Shown: piece by piece, positions 24,801 to 32,721 of the stretch | Layout: each line of letters begins with the position of its first letter | Numbering within the stretch: the stretch's first letter is position 1 | IMG/VR virus record: IMGVR_UViG_3300032294_002202 | Coordinates: 1-51,668 of that record | Length of the DNA: 51,668 bases | Direction: 5' to 3' (one strand) | Source of the DNA: a virus | Notes under the pieces: generated by a model | The model's input: the letters and a program-made list of their open reading frames with translations, nothing else | Databases searched by the model: none | Told to the model about the DNA's origin: nothing | Program-made: the position numbers and the translations under genes

Positions 24801-27800
24801 TTTTATGAGTCCACCTGTTGCTGCTTTAGGAATTTTATTAAATGGGTTTAATTTTGTATAGTTATATTCTTTATAAGATTTATTTTTTTCTGTTGCATAT
24901 CCAATAAACTTCCAGCCCTTATCAGTATAAGCTTTAAATGCAGCCTCAGTATCAAATGATGTGGTTGCTACCTGAATCTTTCTATTTCCATCGGCAGAAC
25001 TAAATTGCATGTAGGTTGAGTTAATTCCAGTTGGAACTGGGCCAACCTTTAGAGATGTAGTTTTTCCATCTGGCTTTGAGTAAGGCATTCCAGTTACTCC
25101 AGCAAATTTATCTACTGCCGCAATAAATTTATCTACTGCTGTTGAAAATACACCGCTCTTATTATCTACTGCTGCAGCCAAAGCCTTGGCGAGCATTATT
25201 TCCGAAGATGTTCCAACTGGCTGTCCTCCAGCCTGTGAAGGTGGGCCTGAAGGAATTGATGGATAATTTTTAAGCATTTCATCTGCGGCCGCTTTAATTG
25301 CTCCGCCTGCTTTTCTCATCTCATTAAATATTTCAGTTAGTAGAAGCTGATCGTCTTTAGAGAAATTGCCATCTGGATTTCTTGTAACGATATCATTTAT
25401 TCTTGTTCTGTAGCTTTCAATTGTTGCTAAATCTGCAGACTTTTTTGCTGCAGCTGCAGCTGTAGTACCTTGAGTTTTTTCTGCATTCTCTAATATCTTC
25501 TGTAGCTTATCAATTTCTTTTTGCTTATCCTCAATACGTTTTTCATAGTCATCTGAAATTGATTGTCTTGTAAGCTCTCTCTGCCTATCCTCTTGAAGCT
25601 TTTTAATATTAAGCTGAGATTGTGCGGCAGCTGCTAAATCTCCAGAAGCAAGGAACTCTTGATACCTTATCTGCTCATCCTTTAGAGACTTATTAAAGTC
25701 AGCTGATGCTTGTTGAACTTCCAAAAGCTTTAATCTAGCGTTTCTTTCTTTTTCTAGTTCTCTTATAGCTTCCTGAATTGCTTTTATTTTATCCTTATAA
25801 TAGTCAGCATCAAATTTTGCAGCAGCTTTTGCAGCTTTGCCTGCAGAGTCTGCAGCCTTTTTAGCAGTTTCATAAAGTTTTGCCAAAGAAGAAAGTGGAT
25901 TACTTGAGTCAGTTGAAGATGTTATATCATTTAAAACACCTTGATAAGTTGCGAGTTGTTGAGCAAACATCACAGCTTGCTTACCAGTCATTGCTGCAAT
26001 ATTTATTTTATCTGCTAGCCCTGCTGCATATATAGCTGTTTTTGCATAAATGCTTTGTAAGCTTTCGCCATTTCTAAGTATAGTAGCATAAACTAGGTTT
26101 TGCTCTTTAAGCTTATCTAAAGTTTTTTGTTCTAATTGATCAGTTGCGCCCTTGATCTTTCCTATTTCATTTAGTGTTTGTTTAAGTGCATCAGCCTCTG
26201 TTAATTCTGTTTTTCCATCTGCTCCGCCTTTTGATCCAACCAGTGAGTCTTGGTAAATTGAAAGAACATTGATCATGTTTTCTATTCCAGTATTTAGCTC
26301 TTCTATAAATCCCTTATCTGTGTTACCATTCATTGTTTGAATTGCATTTGAAACTAATTTAACCGATTCTGCAGCAGCTGAAGCTCTATCTGTAATCTGC
26401 TTAAATGAAGATGATGATATGGCCCCTATTGCCTGACTAGACTTGTTTGATGCAGCAATCAAAGCATAAATTGTATTTGTTGCTTTCTCTACAGACATTC
26501 CCATTGAAACATATTGAGATTTTAGTGATGTTGCTAATTGATTGACCTTTGATGAATCTATATTATTAAATGCAGCTAGTGTTTCTGGCATTTCTGTTTT
26601 AACTCTGGCAGTCTCTTCTCTTAACTGTTTAATGGTAAGAGTAAGTCCATTTATTCCAGTCTTAGTATTTGCATCATATGATGCACGTGCCTTAGCACGT
26701 TGCAGGTCTAGCTGATCATTTATATCTTTTAGTCTAGTAGATAGGTCTTTATATTTTCCAGAGAGGCCAGCTTCTCCTAAAGTTTTTTCAGTGCCGCCAA
26801 ACGCTAATCTGTTTGCCTTTCCAACATCTTCATACTTTTTCTTTAAGTCCAGTAAGTACTTTCCAGCAGCGATCACGCTTGTAATTAAAGCACCATATCC
26901 AGTAAATTTAATTATTTTTGATAATGTTAGTGCTCCTTTCATTACGAATGGAAGCATGGATGCAACTTGTCCTAAGCCCATTCCAATCATCATTCCAGTA
27001 TTGCCGCCCATTGCCTGACCAAGCATTGGTCCGCCAACTGCCGCTACCATACCAAGACCTTGGGCTTTCATTCCATAAGGATTATATCCAGAAGACTGAT
27101 TTTGTGTGACTGGAGTCATTCCCATTTGAGTTGCTAAAGGAGTTTCGTATCCAGGCATAGTTGGGATATTAGGAAGTCCATATCCAGTTCTGTTCTTAAC
27201 AATATCTCCACCTGGAATTATTCCGCCTGAATTTTTAGGAACAAATATTTCTGGTCCGTTTTCTCCAACCAAGTACGGTCTGTTTGCATTAACTGGACCT
27301 CCCTTAGCACGGGCACCGTCAACAACTGTCTCTAATTGTATCTTACCATTTCCTGCATCAACAATTCTAAACTTGCCTCCAAAGATCGCTTCTTGTTCTG
27401 ATCTTGAGTTATGCCCAGCTACCTTTTGTCCGAATGGAGCTGAGAATTTTGCATCTGGAAAAACCTCTGATGCTGGAACAACATTTCTATTCTTTACAAT
27501 TGCTTCTATTAAAATAGCTTTTTCATCACCTGGAGCGGAATGGCCAGGGGCAAACAAACTTGCTATGTCTCTATTTTTACTCCAAGAGGAGCGACGCATT
27601 ATAAATTCTCTTCCAATTAGAGGCGAATAATCTCCAGTTAATTTTGCCTGAGTTATTAAATCTAATATGTCTGCTGGTAATGGATTTGATTTATTATTCT
27701 TTAAATATATTCCTCTGTATAGCTTTCCGCTAAACTTTCTTGATAAAGTTTTTACTGCTTCTACAGCACCTGGGGTTTGCAAAATGCTATAGTTGCCAGC

Positions 27801-30800
27801 CATGTATTGACGTAGTATATACTTACCTCTATCTTCTAAAGTTCCAATAGGGAACTGAGGAAGAACTGCCTGTCTTGCAAATTGATCATCACGATATAAA
27901 ACCTCACGAGTAAATTCAGGATCATCATGATATTGCTTTGGAACCATGCTTCTTCCAATTTGAAGTGGACCATGCAATGGGTCCTGGTTTCCTACAACAT
28001 ATTGCATTCCTTGTGGATAGAATTGTTTTTTAGGCTTCCATTTTGCAGTTAATCTAGCTAGTGTTGATGCTGGAAGTGATGATATGCCATAACCATATCT
28101 ATTAGAATAAATGTCACCGCCTGGAATATTACCGCCCATATTTCTTTTTAGAATTCCAGTTAGTAATCCTGGAAGACCATAATACTTACCAAGCATTGTA
28201 TTTCTTTGTACAGCTGATCTGGCAGACAATGGCAACTCGTCTGGAACAACTCCCCTTGATCTAGATCTAAGTCTATTTGTTGCAGAGTTGTGAGACTCTG
28301 AGCCAGCGACAGCAGAAAATAAATTTCCTTCTCCATGAAGATTCCACTCATTCATTGGTCTTGTATGCTCTGTTACAAGCGCAGTCCTGCCGCTTTTTGA
28401 CTTTCCAGTTTTTGGATCAATGTCTATTACTCTAGATATTTCTCCAATTACATTATTTAATATGTTTTGACTAAACTCTCCACCTCTTGCACGCATAGCC
28501 ATAATTAGTTTTGCAGTTGGAGTAACTGCAGATGTAGCAAACTTTCTTCCTACCCCAGTGCGTGATTGGGCTTCGTTTCTTCTAGCCAGAATAGATTTAC
28601 CAGTTTTTTCTTTTATTAAAGCTTCAGCTCTAAGTAACTGCTCTTCTCTAATATCTCTCCATAGATCTGGATTTATATCTTGCATGTAAGGATCATATGC
28701 AACCCTTCTTGCTTCACGTAAATAACTATCTGCCATATCGATTGCTTCATCTGGAGACATATATTGAGAAAGAATTGCAGCGTCATGCAATACTGTTCTG
28801 ATTCTAAAATCTTCATCATAGTCATCAGAGCCTAATCTAGTGGCAATTGCAAATAAATCATTTTCTTCCACAGACCCCATTTGTGGAGCAGAAGCACCAT
28901 AATTCTTTTTATTTCTCATTATGTTTCCGCCAAATGAGTAGCCATTATTTGCTGCGTCAACTGCTGCATAAAGTTCTGGGTTCTTATGTATGCCTGGTCC
29001 AAATATAGTTTCTTTTGGTGTTAGCAGGGCTGTCATTGAAGGTCCGCTATTTCCAAATGTTGTGCTTGCCATATCGACTAAATCTTTATTAGCTGGGTCT
29101 AGCGAAGCTCTTTGATTTAAGACATATCCTCCTAAAGGAATAACGCCCATTCTGTCATCATAGTTAATAGAACTTGGACCAGATACAACAGTTTTATTTG
29201 GTCCGAAGCTTTCAATGTCTCCACCAATATTAAATCTTTTTGGTCTTGTTGTTTCTATGCTATATGGTGCTCCATATGTTTTTACTCCAAGGACTCTTGC
29301 AATAGAGTTAAATAGATCTCTAGTTCTTCCTGGGCGAGTAAGCTCTTTCATATTCGCCTTACCAGTAGTTGGATCAAATGCTGGCTGATTAACAATAGGT
29401 AGCTGTGTTAAATTAATTGTTCTTCCTTGTGCAGTAGCAACTTCTGTTGCTGCCTGCCCCATCATCATTTCTATTTGCTGATTTAATGCAACAACTCTTG
29501 CTCTTGCCTGATCTACAGTTATTTTTGATGATTGCAGCTGTGCAACAATTTCGGCAGATTCTGTTGCGGCTAGTGTTGTTATTCTAGACATTTGAGGAAG
29601 AAGAGCTTGATATGAATCTGATAATGATGTCGTAATTAATCCTGTTGCTGCAACTTCACGTTTTAGCAAAGCAATTTCTGCTTCGGACTGCATTGCAAGT
29701 GCGCCAGTCATTGCGTGCCACTTTGCTGCTTCTCCTGCAACTATTCCAGTAGAAACACCCTTAATTGCAGATACTCCAGAAACCTTTGGAAGATCTGAAC
29801 TCATGTACATCTGTGGATTATTACTAATAGCATTATTTACTTTAGGTGCTCCTGGCACAATTCCAAATATGGTCTGAGCTTCTCTTTCAGCTGGAGTCAT
29901 TCTTGAAACAGGGTTTGGGTGAGAATATGCTCTAGTATCTCTTGGAGATATGTATTGACTTGTAGGGTCTACTTCTCTTATTGCGGTTCCAGTCATAACA
30001 ACTTGGCCAGCAACAGTTGAAATTGTAGGAGCTGCGCTTACTCCAGAATTTGCTCGTGCTTGTAATATTCTAAACTCTTCATTTAAGCTGTGTAGTGCTG
30101 TAGACAAAACAGATGCTGCTTTTGCATCACTATAAAATGTTGTCTCTAATAGGTTTCCTGCTTTATTTGCCGCAAGCATCTCTGGTGTAAGAAGTCTCCA
30201 TCCTTCTCCACCCTTAAACAATGCTCTGAAATGCGCTGCACCCTTAACAACATATCCCAAGAAGTTTGCTAGAACACCAGTTAACATAATTATTGGTCCA
30301 GCTAATGCTGTAAATCCTGCTGCAAATGTGAGAAGCTTTTTAATTGGGTCTGGAAGCTTGTTTGCAAACTGAACAACCTTATCTATTACGTTGATAAAGA
30401 ATGTTCCTATGTTTAGGAATTGCTCTCCGACGCCAGCTAAACTTGCCTTTAAAGATTCTAATGCTCTCTTATATCTACCAGAAGCCGACTCTGTAATTTG
30501 AGCTAATTCTCGATCAGCAATTCCTGCTAGTTCTTGAGTACTTGTTTTCATTAAGTCTAATACTTGCAAAGTCTGACTGCCTTCTTTTCCTAAGTTTTCA
30601 AATAAGGCAGAAAGTCTTGCAAACTGGAACTTTCCAAATAACTGCTCAATTGCTTTTGATTTAGATAAAGGATCTAGCTTTTCTAGTGCCGCTTGAACTT
30701 CCATTAACATTCCAGTTAAATTTCCCGCATTAGATGTAACTATGTTTTCAAGGTCTATGCCGAATCCCATAAACATTTCTTTTGCAACTTTAGTTGGATT

Positions 30801-31946
30801 AATAAGAGATGCCAAAGAGGACTTAATAGCATTTGCACCTTCTGATGCATTAATTCCGCCTTCTCTCATTGCCGTTAAGTATAAAGCTAGATCTTGAACA
30901 GATCCTCCAAGGCTTTGAATAACTGGGCCTGCCTTTGGAATTGCTTCAACTAAATCTGCTAGAGATGTAGATGTTTGGTTTTCAACTGCGTTTAAAAAGT
31001 TAATTGATTCAGAAAGCTCTGTTGTGTTTTGCTTGAATGCTGTTTGAATTGCTAGAGTTGCTTTCATTGCCTCTTGTCTATCAACTTCACCAAGTATAGA
31101 AAGTCTTGTTGTTTCTTGAGTTGACTTTAATAGCTCTTCGCCCTGTTTTCCTGCCGCTGCAATATCTGCTGCGAGTGCTATTGTTTCTTTATAAGATGCT
31201 CCATATGATGAAGCTAACTCTTTTGCAGTAGCAGCAACTTCTTTTCTTACTTTGGCAAGCTCTACTGCTGAGGTTTGTGCTACTCCTCCATAAACCTTTG
31301 TTAGTCTTACTAATTGCTCGTCTGCTTCTCTAAATGCTTTTGATGCAGCCATTCCAAAAGCTGCGATTGGTACAGTAAGTCCAACTGTTAGCTGACGTCC
31401 AGCCCACTGAGTATTTTTACCCCAGTTAATTAACTGAACTCCGCCATCCTGAATAACTTTATTAAATATTTGCATCTCTTGCTTGAGCAGAGATGCTTTA
31501 TTTTTAGTAGCATCCAGACCTCTTGGTATCTGAACGTTAAACTGCATTAAGCCTTCGGCATTTCTACCTAGTGGCTGAAGTATTGCATTTTGTAATTGAA
31601 CTTGTTGTCTTGCCAATTCCCTAATCATTCCACCAGAAGTTCTAGTGTGATCTTGGAATGTTCTATAGTAATCTCTAAGCTTAAGTCTTCCCTGATCTAA
31701 GTTTTTACCAAACTTTTCTACGTCAGAAGAAAGACTTACGAAGTGGGTTGAGAACTGGCCAGTGCTTCTAAGTGTTGCTGCAAACCCTTGCTGGATCTTT
31801 GCCGCATCCATTGCAAGCGATTTGTTTGTTGTTGCTAAAGCACCTTTTAATTGAGCGAGCTCTGCCGTAGCCTTTTGCACATTAGCAATAAGACTTGAGA
31901 AATTAGCATTAGCTACTATATTCGTAACTATTGTCTCATTGGCCAT
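21846..31946 (-). CDS. Tape measure protein with embedded CHAP, LysM and effector-like domains
   Basis: A 3366-residue tail tape measure protein. The N-terminal third has the phage tape-measure core (about 196-420: AFREADEQLVRLTKVYGGVA, AIPKAGPVIQSLGGSVQDL) and a hydrophobic stretch near 539-575. A second hydrophobic region lies at about 1630-1705, and a long coiled coil at about 2050-2157. Glycine-rich 'GGxIPGGDIxxNRxGYG' linkers and a GENGPEIFVP motif punctuate it. Enzyme-like modules: an HNH-like region (about 1160-1245), an ART-like region (1395-1540), CHAP (2470-2590, Cys2498/His2557), LysM (2641-2692) and a second ART-like region (3050-3175). CHAP and LysM fit cell-wall penetration during infection. 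Unusually long even for tape measures. Confidence 0.93.
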   Translation of the reverse strand: MANETIVTNIVANANFSSLIANVQKATAELAQLKGALATTNKSLAMDAAKIQQGFAATLRSTGQFSTHFVSLSSDVEKFGKNLDQGRLKLRDYYRTFQDHTRTSGGMIRELARQQVQLQNAILQPLGRNAEGLMQFNVQIPRGLDATKNKASLLKQEMQIFNKVIQDGGVQLINWGKNTQWAGRQLTVGLTVPIAAFGMAASKAFREADEQLVRLTKVYGGVAQTSAVELAKVRKEVAATAKELASSYGASYKETIALAADIAAAGKQGEELLKSTQETTRLSILGEVDRQEAMKATLAIQTAFKQNTTELSESINFLNAVENQTSTSLADLVEAIPKAGPVIQSLGGSVQDLALYLTAMREGGINASEGANAIKSSLASLINPTKVAKEMFMGFGIDLENIVTSNAGNLTGMLMEVQAALEKLDPLSKSKAIEQLFGKFQFARLSALFENLGKEGSQTLQVLDLMKTSTQELAGIADRELAQITESASGRYKRALESLKASLAGVGEQFLNIGTFFINVIDKVVQFANKLPDPIKKLLTFAAGFTALAGPIIMLTGVLANFLGYVVKGAAHFRALFKGGEGWRLLTPEMLAANKAGNLLETTFYSDAKAASVLSTALHSLNEEFRILQARANSGVSAAPTISTVAGQVVMTGTAIREVDPTSQYISPRDTRAYSHPNPVSRMTPAEREAQTIFGIVPGAPKVNNAISNNPQMYMSSDLPKVSGVSAIKGVSTGIVAGEAAKWHAMTGALAMQSEAEIALLKREVAATGLITTSLSDSYQALLPQMSRITTLAATESAEIVAQLQSSKITVDQARARVVALNQQIEMMMGQAATEVATAQGRTINLTQLPIVNQPAFDPTTGKANMKELTRPGRTRDLFNSIARVLGVKTYGAPYSIETTRPKRFNIGGDIESFGPNKTVVSGPSSINYDDRMGVIPLGGYVLNQRASLDPANKDLVDMASTTFGNSGPSMTALLTPKETIFGPGIHKNPELYAAVDAANNGYSFGGNIMRNKKNYGASAPQMGSVEENDLFAIATRLGSDDYDEDFRIRTVLHDAAILSQYMSPDEAIDMADSYLREARRVAYDPYMQDINPDLWRDIREEQLLRAEALIKEKTGKSILARRNEAQSRTGVGRKFATSAVTPTAKLIMAMRARGGEFSQNILNNVIGEISRVIDIDPKTGKSKSGRTALVTEHTRPMNEWNLHGEGNLFSAVAGSESHNSATNRLRSRSRGVVPDELPLSARSAVQRNTMLGKYYGLPGLLTGILKRNMGGNIPGGDIYSNRYGYGISSLPASTLARLTAKWKPKKQFYPQGMQYVVGNQDPLHGPLQIGRSMVPKQYHDDPEFTREVLYRDDQFARQAVLPQFPIGTLEDRGKYILRQYMAGNYSILQTPGAVEAVKTLSRKFSGKLYRGIYLKNNKSNPLPADILDLITQAKLTGDYSPLIGREFIMRRSSWSKNRDIASLFAPGHSAPGDEKAILIEAIVKNRNVVPASEVFPDAKFSAPFGQKVAGHNSRSEQEAIFGGKFRIVDAGNGKIQLETVVDGARAKGGPVNANRPYLVGENGPEIFVPKNSGGIIPGGDIVKNRTGYGLPNIPTMPGYETPLATQMGMTPVTQNQSSGYNPYGMKAQGLGMVAAVGGPMLGQAMGGNTGMMIGMGLGQVASMLPFVMKGALTLSKIIKFTGYGALITSVIAAGKYLLDLKKKYEDVGKANRLAFGGTEKTLGEAGLSGKYKDLSTRLKDINDQLDLQRAKARASYDANTKTGINGLTLTIKQLREETARVKTEMPETLAAFNNIDSSKVNQLATSLKSQYVSMGMSVEKATNTIYALIAASNKSSQAIGAISSSSFKQITDRASAAAESVKLVSNAIQTMNGNTDKGFIEELNTGIENMINVLSIYQDSLVGSKGGADGKTELTEADALKQTLNEIGKIKGATDQLEQKTLDKLKEQNLVYATILRNGESLQSIYAKTAIYAAGLADKINIAAMTGKQAVMFAQQLATYQGVLNDITSSTDSSNPLSSLAKLYETAKKAADSAGKAAKAAAKFDADYYKDKIKAIQEAIRELEKERNARLKLLEVQQASADFNKSLKDEQIRYQEFLASGDLAAAAQSQLNIKKLQEDRQRELTRQSISDDYEKRIEDKQKEIDKLQKILENAEKTQGTTAAAAAKKSADLATIESYRTRINDIVTRNPDGNFSKDDQLLLTEIFNEMRKAGGAIKAAADEMLKNYPSIPSGPPSQAGGQPVGTSSEIMLAKALAAAVDNKSGVFSTAVDKFIAAVDKFAGVTGMPYSKPDGKTTSLKVGPVPTGINSTYMQFSSADGNRKIQVATTSFDTEAAFKAYTDKGWKFIGYATEKNKSYKEYNYTKLNPFNKIPKAATGGLIKGFEPGGHVSGPGTGTSDSIPAYLSDGEYVIKATSVEKAQKELGPDFLDNLNAGRFANGGKVGKPGSAKAGKLGTADSMIKAAESMLGYQEGRGNDTIFGKFAQKAYDLQTRYIAWCGAFINWAAKNAGVDLASMIWTPGGAQSFMKSGKWTKMNPKRGDLAFMDFPGDGVNRISHVGLVRNVLSSNAVSTIEGNTSGSGSQRSGGGVHAKVRQYNMKNAPVVGFGRPSYKPVDTIEYNYGKEGYYSADDAKSDYENSRYTVNRGDTLSSIAAKYGITVKQLMEMNPQLNDPKYMGGSRIFAGTKVSIKKFAEGGKVVNSLTDSGNWIKGPLTVPRQKKPGVPYSRSGRPIGNPFGQYWGELSRFIGPRSPGMDIWGGTEIPGLNFSGNVPQHSDYMHQMLEQPRKPFTSPGMGVDRDPMRLAGSGASMGGIGNGAYGLGPLMFANGGMVSSAPHAMGMSSFGIKKPNKKQNWFQRYVSNLTKSSDSLPKWARDPLGAQALLRKFAGQSRKGDSLSAATLPLNFMGMGLASKVGTGIGKAGKAISSTKASTTIMRNLHSAMLESAISSGRNVPNLTAPDTLKLSTSMLDEASDHGAALRRYWGQAYDILLKSKNPVIDSMSKDDFFKAIVGSTETATSRWRGEGFSISSGPSASQIDNPSDFIKAANSAYLQAHGLSSSQPLAMFRAVRAPQNYDSYIDGMMMSDPSLTPEQIFTSGLAHELGGYWSLSSKMGASYLRNLNIKRSSLAGRPFGGLYRADIPAEAFPTPIGMGGMIDEYANVFNPATIDSLRSATKIGLGWENLLTGPKRSTVLSNFYRTSPIPAKGQIPPEALERLKSSLTEVELKSLMKLMKDSELGRSISLSSSFLSAPMAGSRWNEHQGLTYFMDIIQKAEKALGQSIMIPKMAEGGMVGPRYNIPTNTLSIGNNQNPGYNRGGSIHHYNAGGIVVNGAQGQDVKELANHIVTIMDARGSRRNSMNGGGIIV
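22422..22799 (-). other. ART-like domain 2 in the tape measure (C-terminal)
   Basis: Residues about 3050-3175. The order of signature residues fits R-S-E ADP-ribosyltransferases: Arg3067 in AMFRAVR, the strand GGYWSLSSKMGASYL (Ser3108-Ser3111) 41 residues later, then GLYRADIPAEAFP and Glu3158 in MIDEYANVF. Only one of the two glutamates of an ExE pair is visible (IDE). It is weaker than domain 1 and stays a tentative call. Confidence 0.35.
23871..24026 (-). other. LysM domain in the tape measure
   Basis: Residues about 2641-2692 read YTVNRGDTLSSIAAKYG ... VKQLMEMNPQL ... IFAGTKVSI, a canonical LysM peptidoglycan-binding repeat. It follows the CHAP domain by about 50 residues, so the two likely form one wall-degrading unit. 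Confidence 0.85.
24177..24539 (-). other. CHAP peptidase domain in the tape measure
   Basis: Residues about 2470-2590. Active-site Cys2498 in WCGAF and His2557 in ISHVGLV with a following glutamate in TIEGNTS; the segment KRGDLAFMDFPGDG between them is typical of CHAP (NlpC/P60-like) amidases/endopeptidases. It would cut peptidoglycan peptides during genome entry. Confidence 0.85.
27327..27764 (-). other. ADP-ribosyltransferase-like domain 1 in the tape measure
   Basis: Residues about 1395-1540. The signature layout is Arg1411 in KLYRGIYL, the strand MRRSSWSKNRDIA (Ser1453/Ser1454) about 42 residues on, and an ExE pair Glu1517-Gln-Glu1519 in SRSEQEAIFGGKFRIV. This R-[ST]-ExE order with a following strand is the hallmark of arginine-type ADP-ribosyltransferases. 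Glycine-rich linkers flank it. The fold call is from motif layout only. Confidence 0.55.
28212..28469 (-). other. HNH-like region in the tape measure
   Basis: Residues about 1160-1245. TEHTRPMNEW (His1194), then GEGNLF (Asn1208), then GSESHNSATN (His1219-Asn1220) follow the H-N-H order of HNH nucleases, although without cysteines and with an N-to-H gap slightly longer than usual. It is basic afterwards (RLRSRSRG). Tentative. Confidence 0.3.
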
Positions 31947-31956
31947 ATATTATATG

Positions 31957-32325
31957 TTACCCCACTTCGTATCCCAAACCAGCTCCGATTCCAAATCCAG
32001 TCTCTGAGGCAATTGATCCTTGTAGCGAAACAACATCATCGCCACTTGCATTTATTCCCAGAGCTTTTCTTCGAATGTCTTCAAAGGTTGGGCCTTCTTT
32101 TTCTTCAGCATTTTCAAGATTGATGCCTTGAAGTCCTGCTAAAAACTTTCTATTTTGTTCTTCTTTCTTATTCATTGACTGCAAAGTCTGAATAAGTTCT
32201 GGCATTGAAAGATTTTCTTCTAGCTCTGAATAATTTTTCCAGTGTCCTAAAAGAAAAACTTCCCCTAACAAAGCGGCTAGATCTAGTTCTGACCAGCCAG
32301 AACCGCTGCCGCTAGAAGGTTTGGG
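31957..32325 (-). CDS. Tail assembly chaperone, -1 frameshift extension (T part)
   Basis: The second half of the GT-type tail assembly chaperone. Its frame has no good start of its own (only a TTG at 32271) but is open from the slippery site CCCAAAC (32319-32325) to the stop at 31957. After the slip the sequence reads PSSGSGWSELDLAALLGEVF, then FLLGHWKNYSELEENLSMPE, a motif typical of actinophage chaperones. The fused GT protein helps load the tail tube around the tape measure, which follows 10 bases downstream. It is expressed only as a fusion with the upstream G protein. Confidence 0.85.
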   Translation of the reverse strand, partial: PKPSSGSGSGWSELDLAALLGEVFLLGHWKNYSELEENLSMPELIQTLQSMNKKEEQNRKFLAGLQGINLENAEEKEGPTFEDIRRKALGINASGDDVVSLQGSIASETGFGIGAGLGYEVG

Positions 32326-32615
32326 TCATCCATCTTAATTCCACCACAAACTTCTAGGATGCGATTGATTGTTGGAACATCTAATGCATCTTCTAGTGCA
32401 TCTCTATCTGCTACTAGTTCTGGTAGCTGTTTTGCTAATGCTACTGCACATGCATCAATAAGAATATCAAGTGTTTCGTCTTCTGATGTTGTATTTGCTG
32501 TCTTTTGAATAGCGACCATAAACTTGCGAAGCTCTTTAATTGTTAAAGGCTTAAGCTTTACTTTTGCGCCATTTTGTAGTTCAATTTCTTCTACGTCATA
32601 TATTGTAGTTGCCAA
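32283..32615 (-). CDS. Tail assembly chaperone G
   Basis: One hundred and ten residues starting with a TTG (32613-32615) under a strong SD AGGAGGATAAA. The body (ELQNGAKVKLKPLTIKELRK, LDILIDACAVALAKQLPEL) is like siphophage G proteins, and it is immediately upstream of the frameshift site and tape measure. Its normal stop is 32283. The ratio of G to GT protein is set by the frameshift. A terminator and an extended -10 lie just upstream, after the major tail protein. Confidence 0.85.
   Translation of the reverse strand: MATTIYDVEEIELQNGAKVKLKPLTIKELRKFMVAIQKTANTTSEDETLDILIDACAVALAKQLPELVADRDALEDALDVPTINRILEVCGGIKMDDPNLLAAAVLAGQN
32319..32325 (-). promoter_or_regulatory. Programmed -1 frameshift slippery heptamer CCCAAAC
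   Basis: Reading 0-frame codons GAC CCA AAC, the heptamer C CCA AAC is an X XXY YYZ slippery site. The -1 frame is closed by TGA just before it and open for 369 bases after it, exactly as expected for a G/GT frameshift. Confidence 0.85.
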
Positions 32616-32641
32616 TTTATCCTCCTAGGATTGTCTTAATT

Positions 32642-32650
32642 ATTATAACA
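32642..32650 (-). promoter_or_regulatory. Extended -10 promoter for tail chaperone/tape measure
   Basis: TGTTATAAT (32642-32650) after the terminator of the major tail protein gene; a weak -35 TTGTAT is 17 bases upstream. The leader to the TTG start is about 20-30 bases including the SD. Confidence 0.5.
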
Positions 32651-32674
32651 AATCACTCTTATTAATACAAGCAG

Positions 32675-32697
32675 AAAGCCCCCATTTCTGGGGGCCT
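32675..32697 (-). terminator. Intrinsic terminator after the major tail protein
   Basis: Stem GCCCCCA-GAAA-TGGGGGC (32678-32695) followed on the minus strand by TTTCT. It separates the tube protein from the chaperone/tape measure unit and may allow high tube-protein output. Confidence 0.8.
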
Positions 32698-32721
32698 TCC
32701 AATTAATTTAAATTAATTAAA

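Noticed and set aside
31957-32271. Independent gene starting at the TTG 32271
   Set aside because: The frame is open further upstream to the slippery heptamer, and the resulting fusion matches known G/GT chaperones, so the TTG is not a real start.
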